Origin: Tillus elongatus
Taxonomy: Eukaryota > Arthropoda > Insecta > Coleoptera > Cleridae
DNA: 64,000 nt
Reading direction: 5' to 3'
Assembly: GCA_964006375.1 (NCBI GenBank)
Contig: OZ023265.1
Location: 158,643,618-158,707,617, forward strand
This document shows, one piece after another, positions 12,120 through 25,741 of the stretch. How positions within the stretch are numbered: position 1 is the stretch's first letter; the number at the start of each line of letters is the position of its first letter. A program made the translations under genes and the position numbers. The notes beneath the pieces are model-generated. The model saw only the letters and a list, made by a program, of their open reading frames with translations, was not told where the DNA came from and made no database searches.

Positions 12120-13770
12120 TAAATACTATCGTACCGTAGGTGTTGACAAGGAGGAAAGGGGCAACTTGTTAATTCTGGACTTGAAGGTTTGGAGGTTCGC
12201 AGGAGAAGGAAAAACATGTACCGGCAAGAAATTCCACAATTTGGAAGTCCTCGGGACAAAAGAGCAGACATAACAAGATGTTCTATGTCTGGTGACTTTG
12301 ACAGTAAAAGGGTGCATTCGCTCTCTTCCCCTGGTAAATCTATTGGGGGCAGCAGGCGGAGGAACTATGAAAGAAAGGTCCTCTGAGTAGTGCCCGTGCA
12401 GATATCTATAAAAGAGAGAGAGGTCACCAACGGCACGTCGGTGGGCAAGGGATGGAAGCCTTTGGGTGAGGGTAGGGTCACCGATGAGACGTATAGCTCT
12501 CCTTTGAATGGAGTCCAGGATAGCGAGTGTAGAAGCGGCAGCGGCACCCTAGATGTGGGAGCAGTATTCGAGGTTTGGCCTTATTTGTGAAGTATATAAG
12601 ATATAGAGATTAGCTGGTGAAAAGTATTTCCGAGCCCGGAAGAGGAAACCCAATTTCTTAGCAGCTGCTTCTGCAATTGATGTGACATGTTGGTGCCAAT
12701 TGAGATTTCGATCCACAGAAATGCCAACAAGTGAAAAGGACTCATTACTTTGAATAACTTGGTTGTTCATTGTGATGGGTCTAGGGCTGGTCTATCTCTT
12801 ATGAGAAAGAAAGCAAGACTGAGATTTGGTGGAGTTAAATTGTACAAGATTTCTTCTTCCCCAGTCTAATATTTTTTTGGGCTCCACGGAGACAGAACCC
12901 TCCATGAGTCTACGATCCTCATCTAATTGGGCTAAAGAAACAGGCTTAGAATATTTTATATTTGAGTGGCGGATGCTGTCGTCCGCGTAACTGTCAACTG
13001 GGTTGGATGTGCTAGAGAGGAGGTCATTGATGTGGAGAAGAAACAAAGTAGGGGCTAAAGCTGAACCTTGAGGAACTCCTGCATTAATTGGATACAATTT
13101 AGAGGAATGGCCATCCACGACAACAGAAATGCTCCGGTTGTGGGAGAAATTTGCTATCCAGGTACAGAGTTTCGGTGGTAGGCCATAGGCCGGTAGTTTA
13201 TTAAGCAGCGCTGCGTGCCAGACCTGGTCGAATGCTTTGGATATGTCTATTGCGACAATCTGGGATTCACAGTGTAGTTCCATAGACTTGTTCCAAGAAT
13301 GGGTGACAAAGCAAAGGAGGTCAGCAGTTGATCTGCGCTGACAGAATCCATACTGCCTGTCGTAGATTAGACTATATTTTCAAGAAATGTTAGTAATTCG
13401 GTGTTTATATACTTTTCCATCACTTTAGAGGCGACTGAAGGGAGAGAAATAGGCCTGTAGTTGCTAGGAAGCGCTTTGGATCCTTTTTGGGGACTGGTTG
13501 TACTCAAGCAGTGTTCCAGTTACTAGGGAATATGCCTCGATTGTAAGATGTCTGAAACAGACAAGTCAGGACAGGAGCAAGTTCTGGTGCGCATTTTTTA
13601 AGAACAATTGCTGGGATCTCGTCAAGGCCAGAGGCTTTCCTGGTATTAAGAGAACAGAACATCTTTCGTATCTTTTTAGTTTTGAAAATTATATCCGTCA
13701 TTTTATGCGCGACATTGGGGACTGTTGGTGGTTGAACATTTGAAGGTGGGTTGAGAGTAGAATTGCCGGC
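12120..13770 (-). pseudogene. LINE reverse transcriptase, family A, broken copy
   Basis: Minus-strand pieces match the intact copy at 51228-53048 nearly residue for residue: KASGLDEIPAIVLKKC, IVAIDISKAFDQVW, INAGVPQGSALAPT and YADDS. They are spread over frames with at least one frameshift near 12790 and another between 13290 and 13500. It lacks the endonuclease region, so it is 5'-truncated like the other copies. The 3' flank is a short AATAATA-like run rather than a clean poly(A). Confidence 0.88.
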
Positions 13771-13779
13771 GAACGGAAT

Positions 13780-14050
13780 ACGAAAGCACCCGAACCCACT
13801 AACTCATAAATCTAATTCTACAGATTACACACATGACGATCTCGAATACTCGGCTCAAGAAACTTATTTGATAGACATATCATTATTTAACTGAAGTTCG
13901 CTCCCGTCCATATTAAAAATATTTAGGAATTTGTTTAATAAACTGATATATGTTACAAGATGTGCTAGTAGGTTAAAATAATCATGAACTTCATCTGTAT
14001 TCATTCCTGAAGCCCTAATTAAAGAGGCGTTTTCAGCTTTGCGCACAAAC
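13780..14050 (-). pseudogene. DDE_1 (pogo/CENP-B type) transposase fragment
   Basis: The minus-strand frame 13864-14046 reads RKAENASLIRASGMN, VHDYFNLL, then FLNIFNMDGSELQLNN. In the DDE_1 family this order leads up to the first catalytic Asp in an IFNxDE motif; here the Glu is replaced (MDGS). The fragment is wedged between two LINE copies with no visible ends. Confidence 0.6.
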
Positions 14051-14120
14051 TCGGATTTCTGAACTATTCGGCAAATGTAGGAAACGTGGCAGCAAAATTC
14101 ATATCCAGCAGGGCAATCGT

Positions 14121-15759
14121 ATGGTGACTTCTGATGATGAGGTTGCTAACCTGTTCAACTTCTATTTTGAACAGACTCTAAGGCAGACGATCTCTCAGAT
14201 ATCCGACCACAAGATTAACTATAGGCAGTTCACGAATAACGTTACGTCTCAGCCAAATTCATCTTTTCTTGTCCCGTTTTCAGAACCAGAACTCTATAAT
14301 GTACTAACTTGTAAGTTAAAAAATAAGTTATCATGTGGGTATGACGATCTTCCCAACTTTCTTCTTAAGAAGTACCTGTATATTATAATTAAATCATTAA
14401 TGCACTTAGTTAATACTTCTTTTATAAGTGGGCTATTTTCTTTAGTGGTTAAGATCGACAAGAAAGTTTCGGTACATAAAAAACAAGATTTATCTTTGTT
14501 GGAAGACTACAGGCCAGTAGCGATTTCTCCTAGCTTTTTATGTATATTTGAGTATGCATTTCTGAATCCACTTGTGACGTACTGCTCCCAGCAGCAAATA
14601 TTTACAAAAAATTAACATGGATTTCTGGACAATAGATCAACATCGATGGCAATTTCTTCATACTATGGCTCTGTAATTAAGAGGATAGAAGCTGGCGAGT
14701 ATCCCGTTGGTATCTTTTGGGATCTCAGCAGGATATTTGACTGCGTCGATCACTGTATCTTGATCGAAAAGCTACAGATGTATGGCATACGGGGATTTCC
14801 TCTGTCTTGGCTGTCTAGTTATTTTTTCCAGAGAAGACAGTATGTTGTTGTTGGGCAGAGCCCTTTTTAAATTATCAGCAGTGACCTGAGCGTTCCGCAG
14901 GGATCGGTCCTGGGTCCAGTGCTGTTTTTATTATAAATTAATGACTTGGGTAGCTTGAAGTTGCCAGCGTCGATCACCATGTATGCGGATGATACCTCCG
15001 TTATTGTTTCTGACATTTCGGATGTGGGTCTCGCAACTAGGTGCAGCTCTGTTTTTACGGAGTTAAATGCAAGGTTTTCTGCTAACAGACTGTTTTTGAA
15101 TTGTGGTAAGACGGCTGCGATTAGGTTTCACAACCACCAAAAGCACTGTAACGCAATAAACTTTTTAGACAATAACAGCTTAGTGTCCGCAACAGCCACA
15201 GATGGAAATTATAAATTTTTGGGTATTTTTCTAGACCATTCTTTGAATTGGCATGATCACTGTGCGTATCTGCTTGGGAAGCTAAATTCGGTTTCATATC
15301 AGTTAAGAAACGTAAGGAGTTATATGGAGAAGGATCAGTTGTTGATGCTCTACCACGGGCAGGTCGACTCGGTTGCGTTACGGTATAATATTCTGGGGGT
15401 TGTCACCACATACAAGAGCTGTATTTATAGCTCAGAAGCGGGTACTAAGATGCTTGGAAGGAGGTCCATCACGTCAATCATGCAGAGATATTTTTCAGCA
15501 AAACAGAGTGCTTACATTATTTTCGATGATTATAATGGAACTTTCTTTGCTTGTTTTCAAAAATACGGATGGAACTTTTGTATTAAATAAAGTCATACAT
15601 GATGTAGATACGAGACAAAAAAACAAAGTTCACGTACAATTTGCCAAACTCAAAGTGACATATAATTCTCCCGATTACCTAGCACCTAGGGTTTTCAATC
15701 AACTGCCAGAGAGAGTAAGATCATGTAGTAGCCTGTCAGTTTTTAGAGAAGATCTTTAA
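14121..15759 (+). pseudogene. LINE reverse transcriptase, family B, broken copy
   Basis: Plus-strand pieces read in order: SCGYDDLPNFLLKK; LLEDYRPVAISPSF; a stop; HGFLDNRSTSMA; GIFWDLSRIFDCVDH; a stop; LSVPQGSVLGPVLF; a stop; INDLG; and YADDTSVIV with the catalytic Asp pair. Then come FLGIFLDHSLNWHDH and a C-terminal part that shifts frame near 15420 (YGIIFWG). At least three stops and one frameshift make it non-functional. It is of the CR1/Jockey-like group and differs clearly from family A next to it. Confidence 0.85.
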
Positions 15760-17780
15760 AAAAAATTATCTGCTAAATGTTTTTATGGTTTAGAAGAATT
15801 TATGTCTGGGAAAATATGTAGTGAGATGTTTGTTTTTTATGCTGTGATTATTTGTGTTTAGTTCGTTAATTTTGTAATTTGTTCATTTTGACAAGTCTTA
15901 TACAATGTATGTTGTCTTTGGAAAATATATCTTATTATTTCTGACCAAAAACGGATGCAGCCACTTATTGCCCTCCATATGCTTTTCTTCCAAATTCAAA
16001 CGATCTCACGCCTAGGTGGAAATCCTTCAGCCTGCAGCTTTTTTATGCCTTTGCATAATTTCTTTTCTGCATCTTACCCTAAAAAATAAATGGGCACCCA
16101 TACCCCCTTTCTTGAAATTTTTCGTTTCTAATCGAACTCTTAAAATACTTTTGGATATTACGTTTTCTTTGGCTGCTTTTTAACGGTATTTTATGAACTG
16201 TGACCGCAGTTGCTGCTTTTGCTGGATCTTCTTGTTCCCCTGTGCGTATTCTTAAGAGACAAAACGTTAGCCTATTTATGTAAAAAAAGATGTTAACTGA
16301 ATACTTCTATTAAAGAGGAATTGCTGTCTAGGAGTTTCAAAACATCGAATTTAAAATTTTTGGATTCTAGTAAGTATGCTTGTTTTCTTTCAAGTACATA
16401 CTACTTCCACAGCACTGATTGTCAATTTGTCAGATTCTTCGCATGCCCTTTACAAAAAAGTTGAAAAGTACTTTAAACATTTTCTTTTTAATTCTGAGTG
16501 TGCGTGATATGTAAAGAAATATGTGTATAAATATAAAAAAGGTGCCACCCGACCTACCCTACTAAGGGGGTTAAAGTCACCCCGGCTAGGGTTGAGTGCT
16601 ACAAATTCTGTTAGGGTTCGTAAAAGTTTCCCCATCGCAAAGAACCTTGACGTGTTTGTGTAAAAACAAATTTGGTATGGCTTTAGACGAGTCCATTAGC
16701 CACAGGTGACTTTTTTAAATTACTGGAATGAATTACATCCAGTTTATATAATGCCGTTGGATTTATCACCCCAACACTTAAAACAGCTTCATAATAAATG
16801 GTTAAAGTTGGTGAAAATAGAAAAAACGTTATTTATTAATTTTATTTTTTACTTTTTATAACCGCATTGTCTTAACGCAAGATGCCCGCAAAATTAAACA
16901 GCGCGTCCTCTCTCCAGCTGCGTAATGTGTTCCTGTTTTACTTTACCAGTTTAAAAGGGTTAAAACATCAACAAAATTTATCAAGATATGTTTATTATCC
17001 ACGGTGATCAATGACTCTCGTATGAGACCGTCAAAATTTTCATCGCGTGCTTCAGAGAGGGTACATTTTTCCTTAACGATGAAAAAAAATTTAAGGGTCA
17101 CTAGCGATGCAGGTTTGCTGTAATAAATGTATTTAATTTAAAGGGAATAATGACGAATATTAAAATATGTTCAATTTTGAATCCTGTTTTCTTACATAGT
17201 AGGTTAGTAGGCTAAAAAGTTTTCAATATGTTCTCGTATAATAAATATACATTCCAAGATAAGAGTACATATAGTGACTAATTCGATTACCAAATTTTCA
17301 GTTTATATTACCTAAAACGTAAAAAGTATATTTGATATTAAAAGCATTTTTATATCAATGGTATCAAGGTTACAAGAAACCCATTAACCTATATAACATT
17401 AGCTTTAAGTACCGTTTTTACCTGTATTTGATTAATTTATTTGTCCCATAGGAATTATAGGCTACATGCGAGCAAACTTTATTTCGTGTTAAAGCTATAT
17501 ATTTCAGTTAGCGTACAAGGGTGGATCCTTATACCCCTGACCTATATAATGAAAAACAGGGAACATTGAATATTTGTCTTTGTCTTCGTAACCGCCACTA
17601 ACTCTAACACACTTTTTTCAACGATGCCCTAACACTTGTACAATTTCTAAATTAAATGTTTTTACGACTTCTTCAAACCACTTATTTGCAGCTTCTTCCA
17701 CTTCATTATCGATTGAAAATCTCTTTCCCCTCAATTATTAAAAGACACTCTCTGGTCGCTTGGTGCCAGATCTGGCGAAT
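15760..17780. other. 2-kb stretch without recognised gene
   Basis: A+T-rich with short, unremarkable open frames. No repeat family described elsewhere in the window was recognised here apart from possible scraps. Confidence 0.4.
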
Positions 17781-17792
17781 AGTGTGAATCAT

Positions 17793-18038
17793 CCAGTGAA
17801 TGAACAGTTAAGGCAACTTTTCACTTTGACATAAGACCACAGTTTACATTTACGTCCAAATATTTTGGGAGAAGCACTTTTGCACTTGGTTGTGATTTAT
17901 CAGCCTGCACATTCTAATAAAACTTCGACATTTTTACTCCAATTTGGCTAATTTCCTTATAAATCAAGAAGATTCTCAACATCTAGTGAATGAACATTGA
18001 AAACCAGTAACTGAACACAAACGAACCAGTAAATGAAC
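17793..18038 (+). repeat. Left cluster of CCAGTGAATGAAC-like subterminal motifs
   Basis: Four copies of the 13-mer consensus CCAGTRAATGAAC at 17793, 17983 (TCTAG form), 18004 and 18026, all in forward orientation. They lie just outside the C-terminal end of the DDE_1 transposase. Further copies, mostly reversed, lie on the other side. Confidence 0.75.
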
Positions 18039-18104
18039 GACATTCTTTATTCAGAAAACATAGTATAAAAACAATGTAAAACATTATATTCATTTACATT
18101 TTTA

Positions 18105-20480
18105 TAATAAATCTTCCATCATTTTCTTCTGTTGGTACAGGAATTTTCTTTATCAATTCATGGCCATCATACCAAATTTGGTCCACAGATTTCGGCCACT
18201 TCCATCTGTTTGTTCTCGTTTTTTTGTTAGACGCTAATTTCAAATTTATCTCCAATGATATTTTTTATGAGACCGGGATACCTTAAGCCCTCAAAATTGA
18301 CCACAACATAGTCCCCTACGGCAAAAGATGACACTACTCAGCCCGTGCTCGATTCAGATCGTGGTTTTGTTTTAGGTTTTTTGGCTTCTTTTTCCATTTT
18401 CTTACGGTCCCTGCCCATTTTTCTTTTTCGTTAAGCTTCTTGCATTTCTGTTTTCTGACTTTGTTGATATTCCACCCATTTTCGTGATGTTATAGCAAAA
18501 GGCATAGTTTGATGTTTTCGTGCTTTTTGTACAACAGGTGCTTATTTTGGCCAATGCAGGTGCTCCCTCCAAACATTCTCATGTATTGTAACACAATTTG
18601 ACCCGGTTCCTACAGTAATATCTGAAATAATTTTAATTTTTTCTCGCCTGCTGTTTTCTTTGCCAACTGTAGCAGATACGTTGACATTGTTCCTTTTATT
18701 GTCTATAATCTGGAAGACTGAAATTAAGACGACCTTCACGATATAGTTGCAGACTTCATTCGCAAATTCTGCAATGCCACTCTCTGATTTATCATATTGA
18801 TTTTCATTTTCATATATAGTATTTGTGACGGCCGCATCTAATATTGTAGTTTTTATGTCAGTAACTAAAGTTCCTTGCAAGGTACTACGTTCAATAGGGT
18901 CGAATAAAATACCATCAATTTCTATTGGTAAATTATCCAGAAATAAGTTCGTAAGTGCTGGAATTTCAAAAGCCGTGTCATCGACGTGCATGTTTTCCTT
19001 GTCGATTTCAAGAACACAGTCATGAGTCTCTCCAATATTAGCATTACAAAAATTCCAGAACGAATACATGTCCCTATGATCGCTGGATGTATGTTCCTGG
19101 CCTAATTGATTCTCAAAACTTTTTATTGTTACTTTTCCCAGGAAATGTTCCACAACTTTCTTTGCTACCAGATAATCATGAAGATTATTTTCCTCTCGAT
19201 GTTTTGGAAAAATCTCATCACGCCCAGTAGATATACATTTACTGTAAGCCACAGCATCCGGGTTCAGTGGAAACAATCCACAAACTCTGAATCCATTCTG
19301 TATTGTAGTAGACTTGTTGGCTTTGTCAAACGCTTCTTTGAACAATGAGCAGAAATTGTGCCTGGTTATTGTGGCACTTGATCTTTGTTTGAAGTTCCTG
19401 CAAACTTCCTTCCATTGCACCTTTAAAGGTCTGAATATGGCTACATCGCAAGGCTGGAGTATGTGTGTGTTGCGTTCCGATATAAGCAATATAAAATTAT
19501 CCTTTTTTCCACGCAGAATTCATACAGTTCTAGATTGTAATGGGACTTATGTCCATCGATGAATATTATAATAGGGAATGTGGTATTTGTTGACACGAAC
19601 CATGGGTGAAACACGTTGGCAACGTATTCAAAAAATGTTGCAGCGGTCATCCAGCCAGTATCTGAACGTCCAATCGCTCAGCCATCAGGTACAGTGAGAG
19701 TCAACTCCTTAGGAACTCTTTTGCACGGAAGTACCACCATGGGAGGTGCAGCGATCCCAGAAATAATTTCATAAAAAGGTTATGGATTCTTTTTCGGGGC
19801 CCGATGCGACTTCATACAAATTCTTTTGACTTTTTGGCGCTAAAACTAATCCAGATTTTGAACATGTTCTAACTCCGATTTCGTCTGCATTGAATATGCG
19901 TTGAGGATCTTCTATCATACCTAGTAACATTTCAGTTTCCAAAAAGTTGTGAAGTTCAGAGAACCATCCCTGTAGACAATTTTCTGTAAGGGCGGCGCGT
20001 GACTTCGATATTATCTCTGTGTTTCTTTTGGAAATATCCAGGTTCCGCTTGAGATATAGATGAAGCCATTTATCTCCAGGCCTGTCGTTTACAAAAGGGT
20101 TGCTGCGGCCAATTATTTTCAAAATCTTCTGTACTGAATCTTTAACTTCGTCCGGATGCATTGGAAAGCCCAAATGAGCCTTCGAAAGTATCCAGTTCTT
20201 CAAACGCGCTTCTTCGTCGTAGCTTAATATCGGTGGTGGTCCGATTCTCCTAATATTTGGCGTTTTTTCGGTTAATTTATTATGGAACGTCGATTTTGGG
20301 ATTTGAAATCTCCGAGATGCCTCGCTCAGAGATACCACTCCTGTTCTTATTTCTTTAATAGCTACGGCCAGTGTCTCTTCGGAATACAGGAAACGCTGTT
20401 AATGTTTCTTTCTTTTGCTCATCTGAAGAATACGAGAGAATATAGCATTAGTCAATTCGTACACCGTATTTCTTACTAGT
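18105..20480 (-). pseudogene. pogo/Tigger-like DDE_1 transposase, broken, with Tudor-like C-terminus
   Basis: Minus-strand order: a Psq-type helix-turn-helix (SEASRRFQIPKSTFHNK, ends near 20280). Next a CENP-B-like domain (GWFSELHNFLE) and the first catalytic Asp in RIFNADEIGVR, with the frame 20338-19769. After a break, a second acidic motif in FIDGHKSHYNLELYEF (19650-19441). Then LQPCDVAIFRPLKVQW and GFRVCGLFPLNPDAV in the frame 19489-18542. A degenerate tail to about 18105 reads FAVGDYVVVNFEGLRYPG and WYDGHELIKKIPVP, a barrel-like C-terminal module seen in many arthropod transposases of this group. Frame breaks near 19770 and 19480 and stops near 18540 and 18360 inactivate it. Confidence 0.85.
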
Positions 20481-20482
20481 TT

Positions 20483-20710
20483 CTAGTGAATGAACGCTTC
20501 GCAAAATCCAGTTAATGAATGACAAAGCCCTTGTTCATTTACTGGTTATGACATAGGATTTCTAGTTCTGAGTTCATTCTTGGATTCTTCTTATTGTAAC
20601 GTATATTAAGGCTCACTTTCGTATACTTTCAAATCTTACACAAAAGTACCAGCTAATAAACGGCCGTTCATTCACTAGATTTTCAATACATTGCGTTCCA
20701 GTGAATAAAC
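20483..20710. repeat. Right inner cluster of CCAGTGAATGAAC-like motifs
   Basis: Copies at 20483 and 20508 (forward), 20533 and 20666 (reverse) and 20698 (forward, GAATAAAC variant), directly upstream of the transposase N-terminus. Confidence 0.72.
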
Positions 20711-21039
20711 ATGTGGAAAAAAACATTTACTGTCAATGTAATATTTTAATTCTTTCCATAATTTGAAACCGTGATGTATTTAGAAACATAATTTTCATAC
20801 TGAAATTCACAGTAATTCGTCAAAGTATTTCAAACTCCTCATTCAAAATAAGTTAGGCGTTCGCTTACCTTGACAAAAATGGCATTCACAGTCCGTATAA
20901 TAGTATCCAATACATTAAAACCAACTGTTGAACTGCACTGACTGTCTTAGAAGCATGTTCGTTACCGAACACTGTGATGCACATGCGCTTTCAGAGGAAA
21001 ATTAGCGGCATATATGAATTGATCTTGATTACTTCTTAA

Positions 21040-21970
<931 letters not shown>

Positions 21971-21981
21971 CTCACCGGATT

Positions 21982-22012
21982 GTTCATTCACAGGGTGCTG
22001 TTCATTCACTGG
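21982..22012 (-). repeat. Outermost reversed pair of CCAGTGAATGAAC-like motifs
   Basis: GTTCATTCACAGG at 21982 and GTTCATTCACTGG at 22000, both reversed relative to the left cluster. This fits the right end of one element spanning about 17790-22012. Confidence 0.7.
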
Positions 22013-22699
22013 TCGGTTCACCCTACCGTGTATTTTCTATTAGTTGTAACCCAGCGTTGTTAATGGCACATACTGCGATTACTGACTTTTGTCTTAGTGC
22101 ATTACCTTGATTAAAACGTATTCGTTTTCTGAATTTTTGCGGCGTCCTTACTGACCATTTATTGTGCAACTTCTTTTTAAACAGCCAAAATGACACCTGA
22201 AACATCCCACAGTGTGTATCACATTTTGTGCGGGGCACTGAACTCTGAACATTCGAGGAGATGGGGAGGCATTGTTTCTCTATTTCATACTCTGGAATTT
22301 GGTCTCACGATCACAATGACGAACCCAGAATTCACCAATAGTTATAAAATATCAATAAAGTTACTCTCGTTGGCTCTGTAGCCGTCTATTTACCGCCAAC
22401 AAGTAAAACACAGTTCGTATTATGGTCGTGTGTTAAGATTTCTAGAAGTCATCTTGCAGACAATATTTTTCTATCCAGTGGTTTTAATGTGATGTTGAAA
22501 CAAGCCTGTTTTTTCTGCTATCTGCCTGATACATTTTCAACATTTCTTTGAGTAGTGACTGTTATAGAACCGCCGGTATATTCATCTCTTTTGACTACAC
22601 CATAAAAAACGGCAATTTCCTCTGATGTTTTCATCAAAAATTTGTGAATTTTACCTGGACTCATATACCTTTTTGATATTTATTATATACAGTACTTAA
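22013..22699. other. Stretch without recognised gene
   Basis: A minus-strand reading around 22500-22690 has a short open, protein-like stretch (MSPGKIHKFLMKT) but I recognise no family. Confidence 0.3.
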
Positions 22700-22885
22700 A
22701 ACATTTTGAGATGTACGACAGGGTCGCCATCTCGGTGCGTAACCAGGTAGTATGTTGTCACGGCCGTTCTAATAAACACAAAATGTTATAAATAGAAACT
22801 GTGTACAACCAACCAACAATTTTTTAAATTGCCAGCCCTGGCCCTCTCTTGCCAAATACAGGAACATAATGCATGTAGCCTTACA
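22700..22885 (+). repeat. Copy of the ACCAGGTAGTATGTT repeat
   Basis: Shares GAGATGTACG, CCATCTCGGTG, ACCAGGTAGTATGTT(G/A)TCAC and ACTGTGTACAACCAAC with the arms of the palindrome at 40633-41120. Ends in GTAGCCTTACA, the complement of the TGTAAGGCTA-like terminus of the TIR element at 39590-41205. Confidence 0.75.
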
Positions 22886-23764
22886 TTTTACTTACGTTTA
22901 TGCAGATTGATTACTACTTGTCTCGCGGATATTATACTTGACTGTGGTGTCAATACATATCTAATAATAAAATGTAGAATTATGTTATGTATAGACTACT
23001 CATAAATCGGTCAGGGCCTGGGTATAAGTATCATCCTCGTAGATGCTTTAATTCTACATATATTGTAACGAGGCCTTGATTTACGGGATGAATTATTTAG
23101 TGGAACGGGTCGACGGATTTACGGGTACAGTTCGAGCGCCAGATTTTGTGAGGGTTTACTCCCTACGAGGATGTCTGCGACCTCGTCACAAGACTCCGAC
23201 CACAGGTGTGATCAGAGTGCCTGGATAGCTCTGTGGAGAGGGTCCGGTAGCCTTTGGTATGACAATCTGTTCAGTTACCTCCGAGGTGGCGGGCTTTAAT
23301 CGTTCCCCCGGCAATTCCCTGATCTTCTGAAATTCTATATAGGTGTAGCACATTTATTTGCGGGTATAGTATAGACTATATATACTTTCCACACTATTTA
23401 TTAGCTAACGATTATAACTAAAAATTTATTTAACTCTAATAATGACTGTAATAAACATAATATAAATTAAATATAATTAGAATATGATATGACACAAAAT
23501 ATCTCATTGTTTTGAGTTCAGGCACTAGCGGTTGGTTGGTCTTAAGTGGTACAAATAAAAGCAGGCATTATTAATAAAATTGGTTTATTTAAAAAATTAT
23601 TGACTCTATATAATGCAGGTGGTTAAAATTTACTGAATTATATGAAATAAAAAGAAATTTAATTTAAATATTGGTGACACTGTAAAGATGTATTGTGGAG
23701 CACACTTTATACAAGAAAATAAAAGCCACAGATAAACAGTGTACTTAACTTTCAGCCCCAGGTT
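22886..23764. other. Stretch without recognised gene
   Basis: Contains a G+C-richer segment (23060-23320) of unknown origin flanked by A+T-rich DNA. Confidence 0.35.
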
Positions 23765-24090
23765 GAAGGGGTCCTTCTTGACGATGTTATTGAAGGAGAC
23801 TCCTTATTGATGTTGTCCTGGGGGTCCTTGCCAACGGTAGTGTTGAGGGGGCTCCTTGCTGACAGCGTTGTTATTGAAAGCCTCCACGGTGATGTTTAGG
23901 GCTGCTTTCCTACCAGCGGTGATGTTGTTGAAGGGGGCCCTGCACTAATGATGGTGTTGCAGGTTCCTCCCTAACGTACGGTGGTGTGATTGAAAGGGCC
24001 CTGCCCTAGGCGTACGTTGGTGTGGTTGAAGGGGCCTAGGCGTACGGGTTGTTGAAAGGGCTCTGCCCTACGTTGTTGTTGAGAGGGCCC
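23765..24090. repeat. Degenerate G+C-rich minisatellite
   Basis: Units of roughly 30-55 bp repeat a GTTGTTGAA(A/G)GGGCC / CCTGCCCTA(GGC)GTAC theme about eight times with variable length. It stands out from the A+T-rich surroundings. It lies about 1.7 kb upstream of the first recognised Hk exon. Confidence 0.65.
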
Positions 24091-25741
24091 TACGGGGTGC
24101 CATTTAGGCATGCTGCGCTCGGATTGAAATTTAACGGTGATATCTCATCTTTTAAGGTCGATTTAGAAGAGAGAGCTCTGGCAGATGTCGCAGGTATTTA
24201 ATAATTTCGCTTATCGAAGACACGTCATAAAATTAGGTCGAACGCAGGCGTGCTTCCATGAGTCCAACTCGGTAAAGGAATCGAGCGCGGAGTTTGACGT
24301 CACTGAGGGAACTTGGACGCTGACGTCACAACAGGGGTCGATTCAGGAGCTTAAAAAGGCAAACGGCGTTGCCGCGTGTGACATGTTACACTTGACATGT
24401 TACACGATACGTTACAATTCACTAGTATTTACAATCTGGATGATGCTTATTACACTAATTTACCCAAAAATATTCCCGATGACGGGCCAACAAAGCTAAT
24501 TATTCCCCCACGGGGAACAAATACGGAAGACACGATGACGAATATTCCGAGTACCGTGGCTTACGACTCGTAGATGCAGCTATCAAGTGAATTAATTCAA
24601 GAAACGCCCCTCATATAGACGAGCGGCGTGTCTCCGTTTAAGTCGGTATCACGGGGTCAAAGCACCACGACACCCAGGTTGTCGAATACGAACGGGAAGG
24701 GTTAGGGGGGACACCCTGTGAAAGGATACCGCCGCGCCCTAATCTGACCTAAGCCTGCTTGTGAATTTACAGCGTCCAAGCCAGGGTCAAACCAGAACGG
24801 TCATGCGTAATCCACTCGAAAAGTCTGTGTCAACTACAGCATCACCTTTCGAAGGTGTTACGACACGCTAACAGCAATAGGATATATAACGAAAGAAAAG
24901 TTGGCTCGATCCCCCAATCGCGACGTCACCGGAGAAACACCCTATTCTAAGAAAATATACGAAAATTCGCTAGATATAAATACCGTAAAGATTTAAAAGG
25001 TTCTTACCTAGACTGTGTTTGAAGAATCTAAAAGAAACGATGATTATTATATGCGGTACGTAACGGACGGTATGATATTTCCAAAACTTTATTACAATTA
25101 CACAAGATTTTCTATACACTTGGCAGGGAGCTCGGTCGGTTCAATTTAACCACGCTGCAACAAGTGGAAAACTCTTTCTGCCACACGCCGTTCTTGTATC
25201 TCGAGTCCTCCGGCTACACATACAAATCTTAATCGGTGGTAGATACCTTATCGTTATCTTGTGCAGATATGTTTTTACTATGGAGAGATAATTTGAATAG
25301 CGTACCTGTTAAAAATATTGATGATAAATAAATCTTTTTACTGCGGAGAATATTTTTACCAGAATAATTTGTATTAAATTTATTTCCAAGCAGTCGCTTT
25401 TAGTATCTACAGCTGTTCCGAAAATATCTACTTCGTTACAATATCATTATCCATATTTTCTCAGATATTACCATAATCTGCGTAACCATAATCTAACAAG
25501 AATGTTGAGTAGTCGTAGCACAGAACGACCTCTGAGTATCTTATTAAACCGCAGCTTCATACTAACCATATCCCATTTGTTAGTGAACATAAATTCTGGT
25601 TAATATTAAGTCTTGAGTTTCTTCTTAGACTCTAGCTAGTCGATAAGACTATTTCTAAGTTTGAATCTGCTGTATATTTCATAATATAATTCTATTAAAA
25701 TTTGTCTTAGGTGCAGAGCGCCGATAGCTAGTTTAGACTGC
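24091..25741. other. Region upstream of the first recognised Hk exon, no gene recognised
   Basis: About 24100-24960 is richer in CpG than most of the window; I recognise no open frame or TE protein. TTTGTCTTAG at 25701-25710 is a plausible splice acceptor 31 bases before the first ATG of the Hk exon, and the Hk frame stays open back to it. The exon at 25742 may therefore be internal, with a further 5' exon upstream or outside the window. Confidence 0.4.

Noticed and set aside
24185..24499. 104-codon frame upstream of Hk as a host gene
   Set aside because: No recognisable domain, no splice or promoter support, and the segment is of mixed repeat-like composition.
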